Of a stretch of 64,000 nt of DNA, positions 12,830-27,300 are shown one piece after another. Every line of letters starts with the position of its first letter. The first letter of the stretch is position 1. The stretch comes from Cyanoderma ruficeps (Eukaryota > Chordata > Aves > Passeriformes > Timaliidae). The notes under the pieces were generated by a model. That model ran no database searches, had not been told where the DNA came from, and worked only from the letters and a program-made list of their open reading frames with translations. The stretch is from positions 38,669,615 through 38,733,614 of the forward strand of contig VZDJ01007747.1 in the NCBI GenBank assembly GCA_008694505.1. The letters are read 5' to 3'. The position numbers were made by a program, and so were the translations under genes.

Positions 12830-15800
12830 GTCTAACAGGTCTTGTAACAGTGAAATTATTAAGCCTATCTGTCTTTCATTGAGTAAATCCTCACCTCTGA
12901 TGGCCTGGCTCTTGCTACTGGCTAACAGTGTACACTAAACTTTCAAAGCCTCTCTTCCCCTCCATCCCCTTCTGTTACAGATCATGGAACCACACCACAG
13001 ATCTACTGTAAAGAGCCTGGAAAAGAAATAACAAAGACACAACATTGACAACATTTCATTGGTGTTTGTGTTTCTCTAGCCTTTTTAGAAAAGCTTTAAA
13101 AATAACAGGTCTGGCAAATCCTGAGTTAAAGGAGATGTATGTATTGTTAAGAAGTTTTAATTTCTGCGTGTGGAGCTCATACTCTCTTGACTGTCAGAAT
13201 TTCAATTTGCTGTTGGGAACCAAGGATGGTTCATTAAAAGCAAGACAGAAGAAACCACTTTAGGGTTTATTCGTGACTTAAAAGAATGTGGCTTGTGGTG
13301 GTGTGTTGGAGGCTTTGAAGTGGTGACTCATATTGTGCATCATCAGTATCAGGAAAGAGTGCTTTATATAACATTGATTTTTGTATCTTGGTGAAAAATT
13401 TCAGACAAGTAGACTGTATTTAGAAACAGTGGATGTGATGTTTGAAGAAATACCAAGCTGGAAGTTTGAATGATGCACGAGGAACTTGAATAAGCAGCTT
13501 TGCAGCAGGGCGACTGGGAATTTAGTGTATTTATTCCAGCTTTAGCTGTTATAAGCAATTTGTACTTCCATGATTATTATAATTTTGGAATGGTTTAAGT
13601 ACAAAATGATGGTCTGTGATATTATTTATGTCAGATTCTGTATTGAATTTATCATGACTGATCCAGTGATCACATTTCCCTTAGCTTTCTGTATAGCATG
13701 AATAGCATAAAGCTTGATCAGCTGGAGCTGTTTGGAAATAACATGATTTGTATATATCATCAATGTACTTGGTCATCAGAAGGGTTTTTTTTCATTCATT
13801 CTCTCTGTAGCTTTTTGTATAATAAACAATATAACTGTGACCAAATAAACACAAAGTACCTAGCCTCAAAAAAAGCCCCCCAAACCCAACTGTGGAACAT
13901 TTTGGGAAGTTGTCTAATACTTTCATGCTGTAAGAAAAGTACAGCACAACAGAATTAATAAAACCAACACTTTTTATGTTGTCTGTTAGACGTGTTCAGG
14001 GGGTTCATAAGGAAAATTTTGTCCAGTTTCAAGGAGGTGTAGGATGGTAGGGCAGGAGTTTTATGGCCTGAATGGCAATTTGTGCACTGTGGTTTCATGT
14101 TTGTACCTGTACTTTTCCTGACTTTCACTCATCTACAGTGAAGATGATTGTTAATAAGGGCTCACAGGAGAAATTTCTAAAATACGGATTTTTGTTACAG
14201 CGGTAATATGATCTAAATCTGTTTGAAGAAGTCAGATACTTTGATTATTTCCTGTGGTTTGTTCAAGTATTTTTCTTACTTTCCACCTTTACTCTTAGGA
14301 GTATTTGAACTCTGATGTTTGGGAGGAGATCATGCAAGATATTACCTTATGCTTTTCTTTACATTTTAGGTCTCAGGAAAGTGCGGTGTGGTTCAGTGCC
14401 ATTTACACCTCCTTTGTCTTGTTCTGGCTTTGGCTTCCATGTCACCACTTGTGCTGCCTTAGGATTCAGAGGATTAAAAATTATTCATATAAACTGCTTA
14501 TAAATGTACTTTTTTAAAAGGAAAATTCCTTTTTCCACACAAATGATTATATAAACCCCCTCATTTTAAAAGATGAATCTGCAGTAGAAATAAGGAGGAA
14601 TCCAAAATACCTGAAGTTGAATGATCTTTTCTAGCAGTGATGTTAGCCTGCTGTTTTTATTGTTTTTGTGCAATCTTCAAGAAGGAATGAAATAGTTTTT
14701 TATTCTTCACTTTCCTTAGTGGTTTGATTTAGTAGTTTCTGCTTGTTAGGTAAAAGAGAAGTCTGCAATCTTTTTGGAAAATTCTGTTTTGTGTATTGAG
14801 CCTTGAGTTTGGAGTACAAATGCATGCAATTAGATTTTAAGAACTGAATCAATCCCCTTTCTTGTGCTTTCTTTATGTACTTCAGAGAAATTAGGTTTTA
14901 AATTGCATCTTATTGATTAAAACCGATACAGTATCTCCTTTGAAAGGCTTTCATATCTATAGGTGAAGATGAACCTAATTTCCAATGGAAAACTGAAATG
15001 AAGGGTATAGGTCTTGCTGAGGCTGAGCTGGGGTTGTAATCTGTGTCCCTTAACTCAGTCTGACACAGTAGTTACTGTTCTACCTTGAGTACAATCTCAC
15101 CTCTTCTGTGGGTTGACTGATCAAAGAACTTTCTTTGGCTAAAATCTTGTGTGTTGCTTAATAAGAAAATGCTCTTCCATAAGAAAAACTTTTTCTTGGA
15201 ATTTTTTGTTCCAATCCCCTGGTGAGTGCTATGAAGAAAATTAGGCTTTTTTTATGGATCATACACAGAAATCTCAGAAATCTCTTGGCAAAAATATTAC
15301 CGTGTAATCTTTTACATTATGTCTGAGCCCATTTATATGGTTACCTTTTTAATGCAGTGTTTTGAGAATTGAGTTTGAGTATTGAAGTGATTAATACCAA
15401 ACATTGACCCTCCTTTTAGGTAGAAGGTTGGTAAAAGTTGGCAGACTCAAAGTATTTTTTTAAGGCCTTGACATTACTATGACAGTAGGAGTAAAGACAA
15501 ATAGAATAATGGTTCCATTGCAAGTATTCAGTAAAACAGCATTTTGAATGATTCTGAGACAAAATACAGAATGGCTTGAAAGTACTTCTTTCTCTTGTTT
15601 TCCTGAAAACTGTAATGGTGAATTTTATGAGGAAATGTGAAGCTTTCTGGATGCTTGCTTTTAACTTTGCTTTTGTTTACAAATAACTGTGAGAGGATCT
15701 GGAAAGAAAACTTTTGGTCTAGCGCATAGGCGAGGAGATTAAAAAGGATTGTGAAAATCCAGGTATATTAATGTTACATGGTCATACTTTGTCTTAAAGA

Positions 15801-18157
15801 TCATATTTCTCATGTAAGTGCTAATCTTGATATGAAATAAAGCCTTTTAAAGGTTTCCTGAGTGACCTCTTCTGAAAACCTTTGCTTGATGTGTTAAGGC
15901 TTACACTTTTATTTCTTTTATCAATTAAACGTCGTTCTCTAAAGTATTGAGGAATCAATTCTAATTCTGATATAGGTTGATTTTTTTAAAATTTTGTGAC
16001 AACAGCCTTCTGCTAGTTATTGTTTGAAGGGTTTAAATTTCATAGAAGCATCTCTAAGGAAACTGGAATGTTTAAAAGAAACAATACCCTAAAAGTGAAT
16101 CTTTGAAATGTGGTGGGTTTGGTGAAGTCCAAATGCCATGTAGGCTTTTCCTTGCAGGTGCAATGTGACTAGGAAAGTTCCAGAATATTGTAAGTGTTAC
16201 TGTGAATATTACAGCTTCATAGTAGCTTCTGTGCTTTTTAAAAATACACAGTTACAGTAATTTGTCTTAAAATCACCATAGCCAGCAATAAGATCAAGAT
16301 GCTTATGGAGCAATTTGCTTGTCTCTTGGCTTTCCCAGAGGTAGATATTAACATGCCAAACTTGATCTTTCACAGTTCAGAATTATGACTGACTAGAATT
16401 GCTTGTAATTGTTTTACATTTCAAGGTTTTTCTTTGTGAGAAAAGGTTATTTTTTTCTTTCTCACTTGCTTTAACATAAATTTAGTTTAAACCTTTTCTT
16501 TTTGAGGGGTGAGGAATGTTGTTTATGTGAGTGATACTCTTTGAAAAATATTGATTTGTGAGCTTGCTCTGGAGAGTTGTGATAAATTGAAAACATCAGC
16601 ATTATAATAGAAATATTCCTGAAATTCCCTTAGTGCTGGCAGATAGTGTGGTAGGTACTCTATAGTGTAAGGCAGTGTTAGTCTTTGTGAACAATACAGT
16701 TTTTCTAATGATAAAATGATTTTGTGTCGTTTGTATTTTTTTTGTATGTGGTTCCTGATAGTACACAGCTTCTCGTATTCACCTTTAAAGGAACTAGTGG
16801 TATTCTTATCTGCAAAGCTCTCTTTTCTGCAGCTTAGCCCTGAAGGCATTTTAAAAATAAACTTGGCACACTACACCCAGCTATAAAGAGGAAATTTCAC
16901 TGTATTAAAAAAAAACTGCCTGTCTTACAGCTTTTTTTGTTTTACTCTTCTATTTGTTTAACAGTTCAAGTCACTGAAAAGATGTAGTTAAAAGTTGCTT
17001 GATGCGTAAATGTAGGTAAGATGTGGGAGAGAGGCTGTTCTGCAGGAGAATGTGCTGCTGACACACCTGCCCTGAGCCCTGCGCTGCTGGGAGAGGCATC
17101 AGAGGAGGTCCCTTCCCATCGCAGGGTCTGGCTGGCTTAGGGAGGATACAGGATTTGATGGTAGCTTGTGCAGGTGAGAGCTCCATTAACAAAGAGGTGA
17201 CAGGCAGCTGTGCCACCTTCAGAGAGATCTAGAGCTCATATTTGGGAGATGTCTCCAGGTGTTGCTGCAACTCGATGACACTGTGCTGGATGGGAGTGCT
17301 GGGGGTGACCTAGAAAGAAAGATGATGTCCTTGCTTTTGTTGTTTGTTCCCTGTAGTTTTCTCTGTCCTGGGTAGGGGATGAGTGAATTAACGCTACACT
17401 AAAAAAACCTTCTTGAGCATTTCAGTTCAAGTTCAACATGTGTCCAGTACCTCCTAGTGTTTTTCTACCTTGGTTCTTGCCTCCCATGTTTCTTGATCTT
17501 TCTTTGGATAGTCCCACTATCCACCCTGATTTTCTCCCCTAGTTCTCTTGGCTGTGCCATTTCAGACCCTGCATAGACTTTGCCTCTAATGTGTGTGGGT
17601 TTTTTTCCAAATACTTTTGACTTAGGATCAGCATGATAAAGTGTTCCTGTACACATTGAGCAGACTGCTGCCATTTTTCTCTTAATTCATTCGCCATTAA
17701 TTTCATTGACTTCTCCAAATATTTTTTTTTCATTTTCCATTTAGATTCATGTGGTCACTCCAAGCACCTGCATTGGTTACTGTGACCATGTATACTTAAA
17801 TGAAGTTGCTTTCCACTGTCTCCCTCTTCCCTAATACAGCATGTTCATAAGTTATTTCCTCAGTTTTCTTTGTTTTCCTGCCTGAGCCACCTACCCCACC
17901 TAATTCCAGCATATGTAGGATGTTTTGTTTAATATTGAAAGGTCAGCTCTGCAGTTGGACAGTAATACCCAGCCTGTGTTCTTTGCTTTCCTCCCTGCTG
18001 CTCCCTGACAAGAACTCCTTGTTGGTTTTTTTACTCCTGCAGTCTAATCATAAAAACCTTGGCTGTAGCTAAACTGCTTCTGGGATTAATTAGCATGCTA
18101 GGCATATCTTGCTTCCCTGTTTATATGTGAAAATCCTAAAGCTCTTTCTCTCTCCAG

Positions 18158-18203
18158 ATATTCAGAAAGTTCAGATCAATGCACAGCATTGTTGAGGTGG
18201 ACG
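18158..18203 (+). other. Candidate cryptic or alternative exon (46 nt)
   Basis: A strong pyrimidine tract and acceptor (CTCTTTCTCTCTCCAG, ending at 18157) is followed after 46 bases by a strong donor, ACG with GTAAGT at 18204-18209. The 46 bases are open in the frame reading IFRKFRSMHSIVEVD and contain an ATG at 18179. The length is not a multiple of three, and joining directly to the ZFYVE28 exon would shift its frame and reach a stop quickly. If used at all it would be a non-coding or frame-breaking exon. Chance pairing of splice-like sites in a 50-kb intron is quite possible. Confidence 0.25.
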
Positions 18204-21200
18204 GTAAGTTGGGAGAGAAAAGGACATCCTGGAGAGGTGAGAGATGAGAACACATACTCTTGGCTGGGAGAGGGAATTTATTCCATGTTTTCATAACCAG
18301 AGTTATGAAACATCACCTGGGTGAAGCTCAGGGCAAAGGGAATGCTGCAGCTGCTGGCAGATCTTTGGAGTAAGAGGAGACCTTGCTTATTTTGCTTATT
18401 TCCTTTTCCTTAAACAAATAAACACAAAACACTTGAGGAGCCCAGGTGCCTGAGAAGGAACTTTATCTTAGCCCTTTTCATCTCTCCCAGTCCAGCTACA
18501 AGTATTTATGAAGTTTTGTGTTTGTGTTTTTCGGGTTTTTTTCTTTGGAACAGTAAGATTCTGTAGCATCTTGTATCATACTGGTAATACTGGTTTTCAG
18601 ATACTACCCTAATGTAGTTCGTAGAAGCCACACTCTTTTCCAAGTCCAAGTAATTTTGTTTAATGCTGTTTCAAAAGAAGCAGACAGCCTGCTTTGCAGT
18701 TCTACCAATATGTTGATTTGTACCGAGTTTTGGAGGCTCAAGGTGATGATAGATGGTGATAGTTAATCACCAGGTTTCATGCATGGACAAGAGTTTAGGT
18801 CTTCTGATGGATAAACAAACAAGTCATAAGTTCCCATCAAGCCTAAACCTAAAGGTAGCAAAGCACAGCAGCTAAATATGAGCTCTTTGTCTACATTGCA
18901 GACCATTGATCCCAAGTGTCCTTATCCCTAGTTCCACACCTGTGTTTTTACATGAGAAACGTCTTCCAAGTATTTCTCTGTGGTTTCTGTTTACTCACTC
19001 AGCCACTCCTTCCACCAATCCCTGAAAATCTAATGCAGAATTTCTAAAACCAGCAGCAAGGTGGGGTGGAGAAAGAGTCCCATTTTCTAATCTTAGATGA
19101 GTTATTATTTGTGAAATTTACTAGTTTTGTGGAGTTTAATATTTCAGTTACGTTGCTTTAGTCTAATTGCAACTTTCTAAAACAACTTATAAAATCATGT
19201 TTGTTGTAATTTTAGTTAGAGCTAAATGAAAAACTGTCGTAATTTGTACATTGTATGTACAGTTGGAGTATCACATTGTATGTAGCTGCCAATGGAGAAA
19301 AATGTGCTATTTAAACCTTACTTTACCAAAGAAGCTTCTGGTATTAATTCTGGGATATTTTTAAGAACATTTGAGCGTGTGTTTTCTCTGAGCAGGATTG
19401 AAGGCTGCCTGTTGTGACTTCAGTTCTTTCTCAGCATTGGTATAGGCCTGGTTCCTAGAGCAACTGCAGTTAAAAAATAGATTAAGTGGAAACCTGTGAA
19501 GAATAATGGAAAAAAATTAATTTGTCAATATCTGCTATATTAGAGGGAAAGCTATGGATGCTATTTTTATTTTCACTGTGGCGCTTCAAGGCTGTGTTGT
19601 TTCCCATGATACTCTTAAGACAAATGATTTGACTGGAAGGTGAATGATGTTCAGAGAGTTATTCTCCAAGACATCATTGCATGGCAACCACAAGTTAAAT
19701 GAGATGATTCTTATATTGAATGTAAAATCATTCCTGTGTCCCTCTGATTATCTAGTAATTCTACTTTTCTTCAAGCTGTCAGTAAGCTTGGACAAGCCTT
19801 TCCTTTTATATTTTAAGTGGTATAGAGTAAAATTTAGCTGGCTTTCTTTTACTCAAATACCCAGACAAGAGCAGGTATGAAATTTTCAATCAAAGCTTTC
19901 ATTATGAAAGTAAAACCAAGGGAGTATATTCAGAACAACAAAGAAGCAGGCTTTTAAGTATCACATAATGTTAAAAAAATAAAAGGTAACAAAACCAAAA
20001 AAGAACAACAAAAGTTGGTGGGCTTGTATGATTTTTGAAGGATGATCTTGACTTGTTTTAGACTGACAGGGAAGGTAATTACTGCATACAGGTTCCTTCT
20101 GAGCATGCTGCCTGTCACTAGGCATTTGCATTTTGGAAGCACCGGTTTGAAAACCTCACTTCACCCTATTACTGCAGCACGGACAAGTAATAGGACAGAG
20201 CTCTGTCAGTGCTTGGAAAGCACCAGGAAGTAAATAGGAAGTCAGGATGTGTGTCTGGAAAGTACTTTATTATATGGTTCAAGTAATTAAAGTTGCCAGA
20301 CCTGTTCACTGCACTTGTCAACAGCCATGGGGTCTTCAGTTCCTCCCTCTTCCCAGAGTGCGCTTTTTCCACAGACTCAGTTTTGTAGATTTGCAGTCTT
20401 CCCATGGCCTGCACTTTGGATATCAGGGTCACTCATGTGGCTTCTGCTTTGCGCTCCTGTTTGGCTGGACTGTGGTAGCTGTTCTCACTGACTCTGTGTG
20501 GTGCCAGCCGTGCATCTGACCTGCAGCCCTGGGCAGACTCACCTGTACTGAGGCAGCTCCCAGGAATTCCAGTGACCCTGAGCCTTTCCTGTGCGTCACC
20601 CCTTGACTGTCATGCAGCCTAATATATGATATCATGCATAAAACCAGAAGGAAGTTGAAGATTGTGTGACTTAATTTTTTTTTTCCCTTGACTTCAGTTC
20701 TGCATGATTTGGTAGCCTTCTGGAAGAAGGCAGAAAAAGGAAAAATGTAGGTAAATCTATTACACAGAAGAAAAAGTGTGTAGATGAATGCTTTTGAGTG
20801 ACTCAGAACATGGGACTGCATGTGTATGTGTTTAGGTGAAATTTTGCTCAAGATTGATTTTGTAGCTCAAGAATTCATGCATTAAGATTTTTTTTTAGTG
20901 CAACATGTTCAAACCCATGATACTTGTTGCTTATTGCTAGAAAAAGCCTTTTGAGTTTTTTGATCTTTTTCGAAAGAGTTGATGCTTTTATTCTCTTGAA
21001 ACATTGACATTCTTTTAAGTAATAAAACAGACTGGTTTTCTTATTTGTTCATTTTTATCTTTCTGCTTTCACCAGGAGTTAAGCATCTTTTAGAATTTCC
21101 TTTTAGAATTCCACTTTCAGAGTTACCAATACCCACCTTCCTTTCACCTCTTTGGACCTCTGCTTATCTCCATTTGACCTCACAAGCATTTTTCACTCTA

Positions 21201-23744
21201 TTTGTTCTGTAGTTTTCATTGCTACAATTTTTATTCTTGTTCCCTTAAAAGCAAAACAAACCCCAAAAGACAGTTGAAATCTATGGGAAGGCTTGGGACA
21301 TGAACCTAATGAACAAAAGCATCCTGAGTCTAATTTTTGATGTTCTTCCTTCTACTTTTCTGCTCCCTCAGTTTTCTTCAGTGAATTTGCATGGTAAAGT
21401 CCTCAGCGAGGGATTTGTTTAGTTTTGCAAAGCAATCAAGCCTTCCCTATATTTTAAGTCTAATGTAATTTTAAAAGACACAAACGACTTCCTCAGTAAA
21501 ATAGTAATAAGCTGTAATACGTTGATATGGGCCAGTTAAGCTGCACCTCTCATTTCTTTGGCTAACTTCAAGGAACAACTGCTGCATGCTTAGCACAAGC
21601 TTTGATTTCTTTGATTTAATGTTAAAAGCCGTTCTTGCTTTGCAGCTGTTCAAGACTGCCTGATTTTGCTGGGCTGGAACTTTGGGGAGTGCTTGGCTTC
21701 CTGCCTGGTTTTCAGCAGCTTGTCAGGGACAGATGTTGTGCTGTCTCCTTCTGAGTATTTTAAAGCTACTCAAGTGAATTCTTCAGACAGCACTTATAAA
21801 TCCACATGGAGGCTTTTGAAGGCCAGTAATTTAAACTGTAAGGCTAAAAATTTAAAAGCTCAAATGGCATCTTTGACATGCTATTCAGTGAGAACATGCA
21901 CAAAAAAATCAGTGTCAGCATTTGGTAGAGTAAAAGTACATTTAGAAAAAAACCCAAATTCTAATAAATTCCGGTAATTATTATCTGGTAATTATGTAAA
22001 AATATGAGACTGGAGAATATTTAACTCTTCAGTGAGGAACATGTATCTTACAGACATCACAAAGAAGGGCAACATCGTTGAATATTCTTGTTTTGAACCT
22101 GCAAGTGATTGTCATATATTCCCTATGCCTAGTTCACATAATTCCAGATTAATGTACATACTTGAATAAGTAAAATGATTTGCATGTCCATAGCTACTAG
22201 GAGAATTTTGGAGTATAAATTAAGTCTGACAGTGATGTCAGTCATAAAAATTGTCAGTGTTTCTTGTAATTATAACCTTGGAATACAAGACTTGAAATAC
22301 AAGCCTTGAGTGTATTTGTTTAAAAATTCTCAAGTCTACTATTCTATACCATAGAGGCATGAGGATAATTTCAAATGAGTAGTAAGAACTCTGGTTATTA
22401 CTGGACTAAAGGAAATTCCAAATAGAACAGCATGCTTTAGGTTTGGGGTTTTTTTAGTTTTCTATCAAAATATTGATAGGACACTAAGGATACTAAATTT
22501 CTTCTTAACCTTTTGTATTTTTCTAATCTAGTGTAACTGTTGTATGAGAGAAGGGATAAGTTGTCTACGAAGGAATTCAAAACAGTTGGCGACTTAAAGA
22601 ATGGAAAATTTCACCTGAACAGTTTAGTACCAAAATTGACTAAAAATAGTTTCCTGTTTTCTCTCTCATTCTTTTATTTTACTTTAATGACGTTTACTAT
22701 TCTGATACATATCCTTTATTCTGGGAGTGTTTTGTGGAGTGTCAGGCACTAAAGCAAGTCCCTTGTCGAGATTGAAAAAGGACCAGAGTGTTTCAGTGAA
22801 TGTAAGTACAGAGGCTCCAAGAGAACAGAAAGTACTTCCATGAGAAGTTAGTTTGATTTTGTTTTTGTTCCCTTCTGATATACTTGAACACATCATATTT
22901 TCTGCAGTTACCCTTTCTCTTATATTTTTTTTCCGTGAAAAGATGTATAGGGATTTTGTGTAAAAGTGCTTTGTGTTCTTTAGTGTCTACTGAGGCCGTA
23001 AGAAAAGAAGGCAGAAGAGATCTCAACTGTTCCTTATTTAGGTTTTTTCTTGTGAATAAGCATGAAGGATGATCCTAAAGTTGTACTAAACTGAGTAATA
23101 TGAATATGTGTTGTCTGTGGTCCCTTTAAAGGGGATTTAAAGGTGTTTGGGCTTTTTAAAATGCATTTATCCTCACATCAGTTTCCCTAGTGGGCTTTTA
23201 TTGCCACTGGTGTCCATGAAGAACTGATTTATAAAGCAGCACAGTATTTTTGTTTGCCTTGTGAGTTCTGGCACAGTACATTGAAATGCAGGTTAAACTT
23301 AGTAAGGGGTGACCTGGAAGTTTGGCAGCAACTTATGCAGAGGCCACCAGATACAGTAGCCAGCAAACAAAATAAGCTGTTAATCACGTACTCGCACTGA
23401 AATGGCCTCTTTCTGTATGACCGTACTTTGTATAGTATATTATTTCTTCCTGTTTTGATATAACCAAGACTTAGGTCGGAATTCTCAAATACTGAATACT
23501 TGATACCTTGAAAATGAGCTGCAGATAATTTTGTAATTGAAGTAATAATGGTATTGATGCATGAGGGGAAAGAAATCTTGCTTCCAAAATCATAACTATT
23601 CTAAAATCTATGGTAACACGAATAAATTTATTCAGTCAACATGTTCCTCGTAGATATACTCAGGGGTCTATATGTGGAGCTGAGGAGGGTGATGTGAAAT
23701 CTTTCATGCTTTTGTGTTTGCTAGATTTGATGGTGTTTTATGAG

Positions 23745-23852
23745 GTGTTTGTGGGGTTTTTTGGGGGGTTGGTTTGGTTTTTTTTGCCTTTTTTTAAATT
23801 TTTTTTTGGTTGGTTTTACTTTGGTGTTATTTTGGGGGGTTTTGTTCTTAAT
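23745..23852 (+). repeat. T/G-rich low-complexity tract
   Basis: Alternating runs of G (up to six) and T (up to nine) such as GGGGTTTTTTGGGGGGTTGG. An open frame crosses it (23610-23978), but its residues here are nearly all F, G, V and W, as expected from composition. There are only three G runs of three or more in short range, so a canonical four-run quadruplex is not formed. Confidence 0.85.
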
Positions 23853-24210
23853 GCATGCGATGTTCGTGTGGGAGTCACAGGATGCTCAGTGGATGTGAAG
23901 GGGAGCTTGGCACTGCCCCTGCCCCAGAGCTGGGTGAAGCAGGATGGGGGTGCTCAGCCTCCTCTGGTAGCAGTATGACAGAATGTGCAATAGATCTATT
24001 TTCTTTCACTTCTAAATGTTTTTTTGTTTTCTCTGTAGAACCATATGGAATTTACATAGCTCTTATCTTTGCATATACAAACTCAGCTCTGGGGCTTTGC
24101 TATCACTTCTGTGAAGATTTGTCTTTTCTACTGTAACCTGTATAGTACCTTTTGGAGTTTGTAAACACACAGTGCTAGGATGATGACCAGTTGTTACAGA
24201 CTACAATGTG

Positions 24211-24251
24211 TATCTTCATCTCTTCCAGGTTTTTATCTTCATCTCTTTCAG
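24211..24251 (+). repeat. Short direct repeat (18-base unit)
   Basis: TATCTTCATCTCTTCCAG at 24211-24228 is repeated as TATCTTCATCTCTTTCAG at 24234-24251, with one base different and a 5-base gap. It lies just upstream of a second small tandem repeat. Confidence 0.85.
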
Positions 24252-24289
24252 ATACTTAAACATACAGCTGATATTTGAATTGTCTATTC

Positions 24290-24350
24290 TAATTTATACA
24301 TAAGAAGAAAGTCACAAATCTAATTTATACATAAGAAAAAGTTACAAATC
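24290..24350 (+). repeat. Tandem duplication, 31- and 30-base units
   Basis: The unit beginning TAATTTATACATAAGAA and ending CACAAATC or TACAAATC occurs at 24290-24320 and again at 24321-24350, abutting exactly. The copies differ by one base change and a one-base length difference, so the duplication is recent relative to most of the sequence. Confidence 0.9.
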
Positions 24351-27300
24351 TGAATTCATCAGTTTGAGTCATCCTTCAGTCATTTCCTGATTTCCCTAAA
24401 GAAATCCCTTTCCCTTATGTACTTCTTTCTGCCTTCAAACTTGTACAATTGCAGATGATGTTTTGCACAGTGAGATGTATTAATGCAGCAGTACATTTTC
24501 CTTTCCAAATGTAATCCATGTCGAATAATGAAAAGCACAGGCTGATCTCATTTGTGATAGATGTAGTGTTAGCAAGAGATCATTTCTTCTCCTGTCCTTG
24601 ATGAAAATTAGGCTGTCAAAGATACTAGCTGTCCATGTGTTAGCAGATGAGTTTCCTTGGTGCTAAATGTCACCAAGTTTTATTATGTTAATGGCTTAGG
24701 GAAGAAATGGTGGGGAATAGGTTGTCATTAGCTAAGCAGAATTTAACAAAGAAAAAGCATCCTGAGAAAGTTTATTTAGAATGATGTCCTATCATCTTAC
24801 AGTTTGTCTTCTTTGGGGTTTCACAGTTCTGTGGGAGAAAACAAAAGATGCCAAGGTACATTATAAAAAAAGCAGGAGCCTCCACTTCTTCATGACCTTT
24901 AGTGTCTATCATAATGAAAGCTGCCTAGAGTTGGTTAGTTCATGTAGCAGATAATTGTCAGTTTGGATTGAAGTATTCTCTTCCAAATCCAATTTAATTA
25001 AAAATCCTGGGAATTAGCTATATGGCAGCTGATTGCAAAATCTTGAATGTAAATATCATGGTTTAACTTGAATATTAGCAATAGACAGTGTGATTCATTT
25101 GAAATTTGAATCTCTCCCAGATTTGTAGTAAAATGTTCATTAATTCTGATCTTAGATGGTGCCTAAAGTCTTCCAAGTTTTATTTTTAACTTTTGTATTA
25201 ACTTATGGAGACAATCACAATAAGGTGACTGCTTAAAATATATGCAAAACTCTGAATTTGAATTTTACAGATCATTGATTCTCTGCATTCCTTCTCTCAT
25301 GAAGCAAGCATTATCACATGGCTTCAGTACTGAACACAAGTGTAGAATATCTGCTATTCAACAGGTCCTTAGAGACAGTAACTGTTGTCAGGATAATCGA
25401 ATGTGAACAACAAAATGGTTTTGAGTAACCTGTGCTTAACCAAGTAAGACTGACTCTGCATCAGACTGTCAAATATTTATCTCCTCCAGCCAAGAAATGC
25501 TTGTGCAAACTGTTTTCAGCATTTTGAGTGCAGCACCAATAAGCAGCAGAGCAACCAGGTTAATACGTATTTGGGTTACCCTTGCTACCCAAAGAGGAAG
25601 CATTAAGATTGAAAAAATAAAGGAAAATAGAAAAAAGGCATGCATTCGTCTTCCTCTTCTGCTTTCTACCTAGTAATACTGATGTATCTTTAGATGAATT
25701 TGCTGTATGGTTTTGTGGGGGTTTTTTAAACTAACCAAGCAACAACTCCTCCAACAAAACAAACCCTACATGTTGCACGTCCTAAGTCGCTCCTGTGAGC
25801 CCTTTTGTCTCGTGCCTGCCTCTGCCATTCATGGTCCTCTGGTCTTTGGTGGGCAGGACATGAAGTGACTTCAAGAATCTGTCGCTGATTTCTAGCTAAA
25901 GAAGTTATGAACAATAAACATGTTTAAAATTGTCTGAAAACGCTTGTAAAGATGGGGAGACCCTTTTAAAGGTCCCCATCCTGTTCCTTTGTTTTTCAGG
26001 ATAGTAATGCAAAGTCATTTTGTAGCCATGATCCTGGGACTGGAGAAAAAAGTCTTAAAGTAGTAATCTCAGAGAAATCTAGTAATAGCTCTGTGCTGGG
26101 TCTGGCTGGGGTGCTATTACAAAGTTTTCTGTCTGCATAGCAGTTGTGGGGCTGTGTCTCATACTGGTGGCTAAAACAGTGCTGGCCACGAGGTTGTGAG
26201 GAGACACAGCCAGGGCAACTGACCTCAGCTGACCAAAGTGATGTTATATGCCATGCCATGATGCTGTGCTCACTAGTGAAAACTCAGGGGAAAAAAGGAG
26301 CAAGGAAGAGGATGTTTCTGGCTATGATACTTGTCTTCACAGCCAGATGATAGCTGTGCTGAGGTTCCTCTCCCCCAGGAAGCTGTTGCACATCTCTTCA
26401 GAGTAATGAATGAATTACTTTATGCCTGTTATTAAACTGTCATCGTCTTGATCCATGGGTCTTTTTACCTTCCTTCTCTTTCATTTCATCCTGTGGGAGA
26501 GGGTAGTGGGTTAATGCTAGGTGGGTGTTCAGCAGCTGTCTGCAATCAACTCACTTCAAACTCCCTCACTGGACCACTGGCACTGAAGAGGCTCAAAAAG
26601 CAAATTGAGGATGACTGTGAGACCAGACCTGTTCTATGAAGTAAGATGATGTAGTCTGCTACTCCGAGGCAGGGATTTACCAGGAGAGTTGCAAGATAAA
26701 GGATTTTTAAGCATGTTTAAGTGGTTGGTGTAGCTGGTTAGGATGCATGGGATAGAAACCAGTATGGGTGATCACTTGTTTCGTGCTCCCCAGCCCGGCT
26801 CAGGAGGTGGTGTTGAAGGTGTAAGACAGGCTTTTAAACAAAGTTCTCTGCAAAGAAAATAATGAAGTGAGGCTTGTTTGTTTGGTTTCAGTTTGTTTTG
26901 GGTTCTTCAGAGGAAGTTGATGCTAGTGGTATCTCCTGTTGCTTTTTGAAAGGGTTTATGTAGTGAGCAGATGTCACTTGGTGACTGTCAGACTGTTTTG
27001 TGCTCAGCTGAATGAGTAAACAAACTATTGGAGAGACTGTGCTTGAGGATTTGGAGTTTGTTTCTTTAGAATGCTGTGTCTTTGTAATCAGTATTTACAG
27101 CGTGAGTTCCAGAATGGAAAATTGCTGTATTGACTTGTCAGTGTAGGGAATTATTAATTACAGACTTTGTCTTGTGAGCAAATTGATATAATCTGACTGT
27201 AGAGCTCTTTTTCTGCATGGGTAAGCAAATGCATTAAGCTATAAACAGATGTATCAGACCTACTTTAATATGGGAAAAATTAAAACTGAAAGTTGGTGAG

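Larger units (their letters stand above)
6031..18157. other. Intron, repeat-poor
   Basis: Twelve kilobases without any recognisable transposon. It contains homopolymers at 12177 and 12816, A/C-rich tracts at 11248-11284 and 13865-13890, and small GC-richer patches near 12540-12670 and 17030-17180 that match nothing I know. Confidence 0.6.

Noticed and set aside
17465..17733. Two overlapping lysine-rich minus-strand frames resembling a regulatory protein
   Set aside because: They are short, overlap in different frames, and carry no recognisable domain, splice structure or promoter.
20429..20851. 140-codon minus-strand frame
   Set aside because: No recognisable domain; lies in a slightly GC-richer stretch where long chance frames are more likely.
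23610..23978. 122-codon + strand frame rich in F, G, V and W
   Set aside because: Its middle is generated by the T/G-rich low-complexity tract and the ends show no homology.
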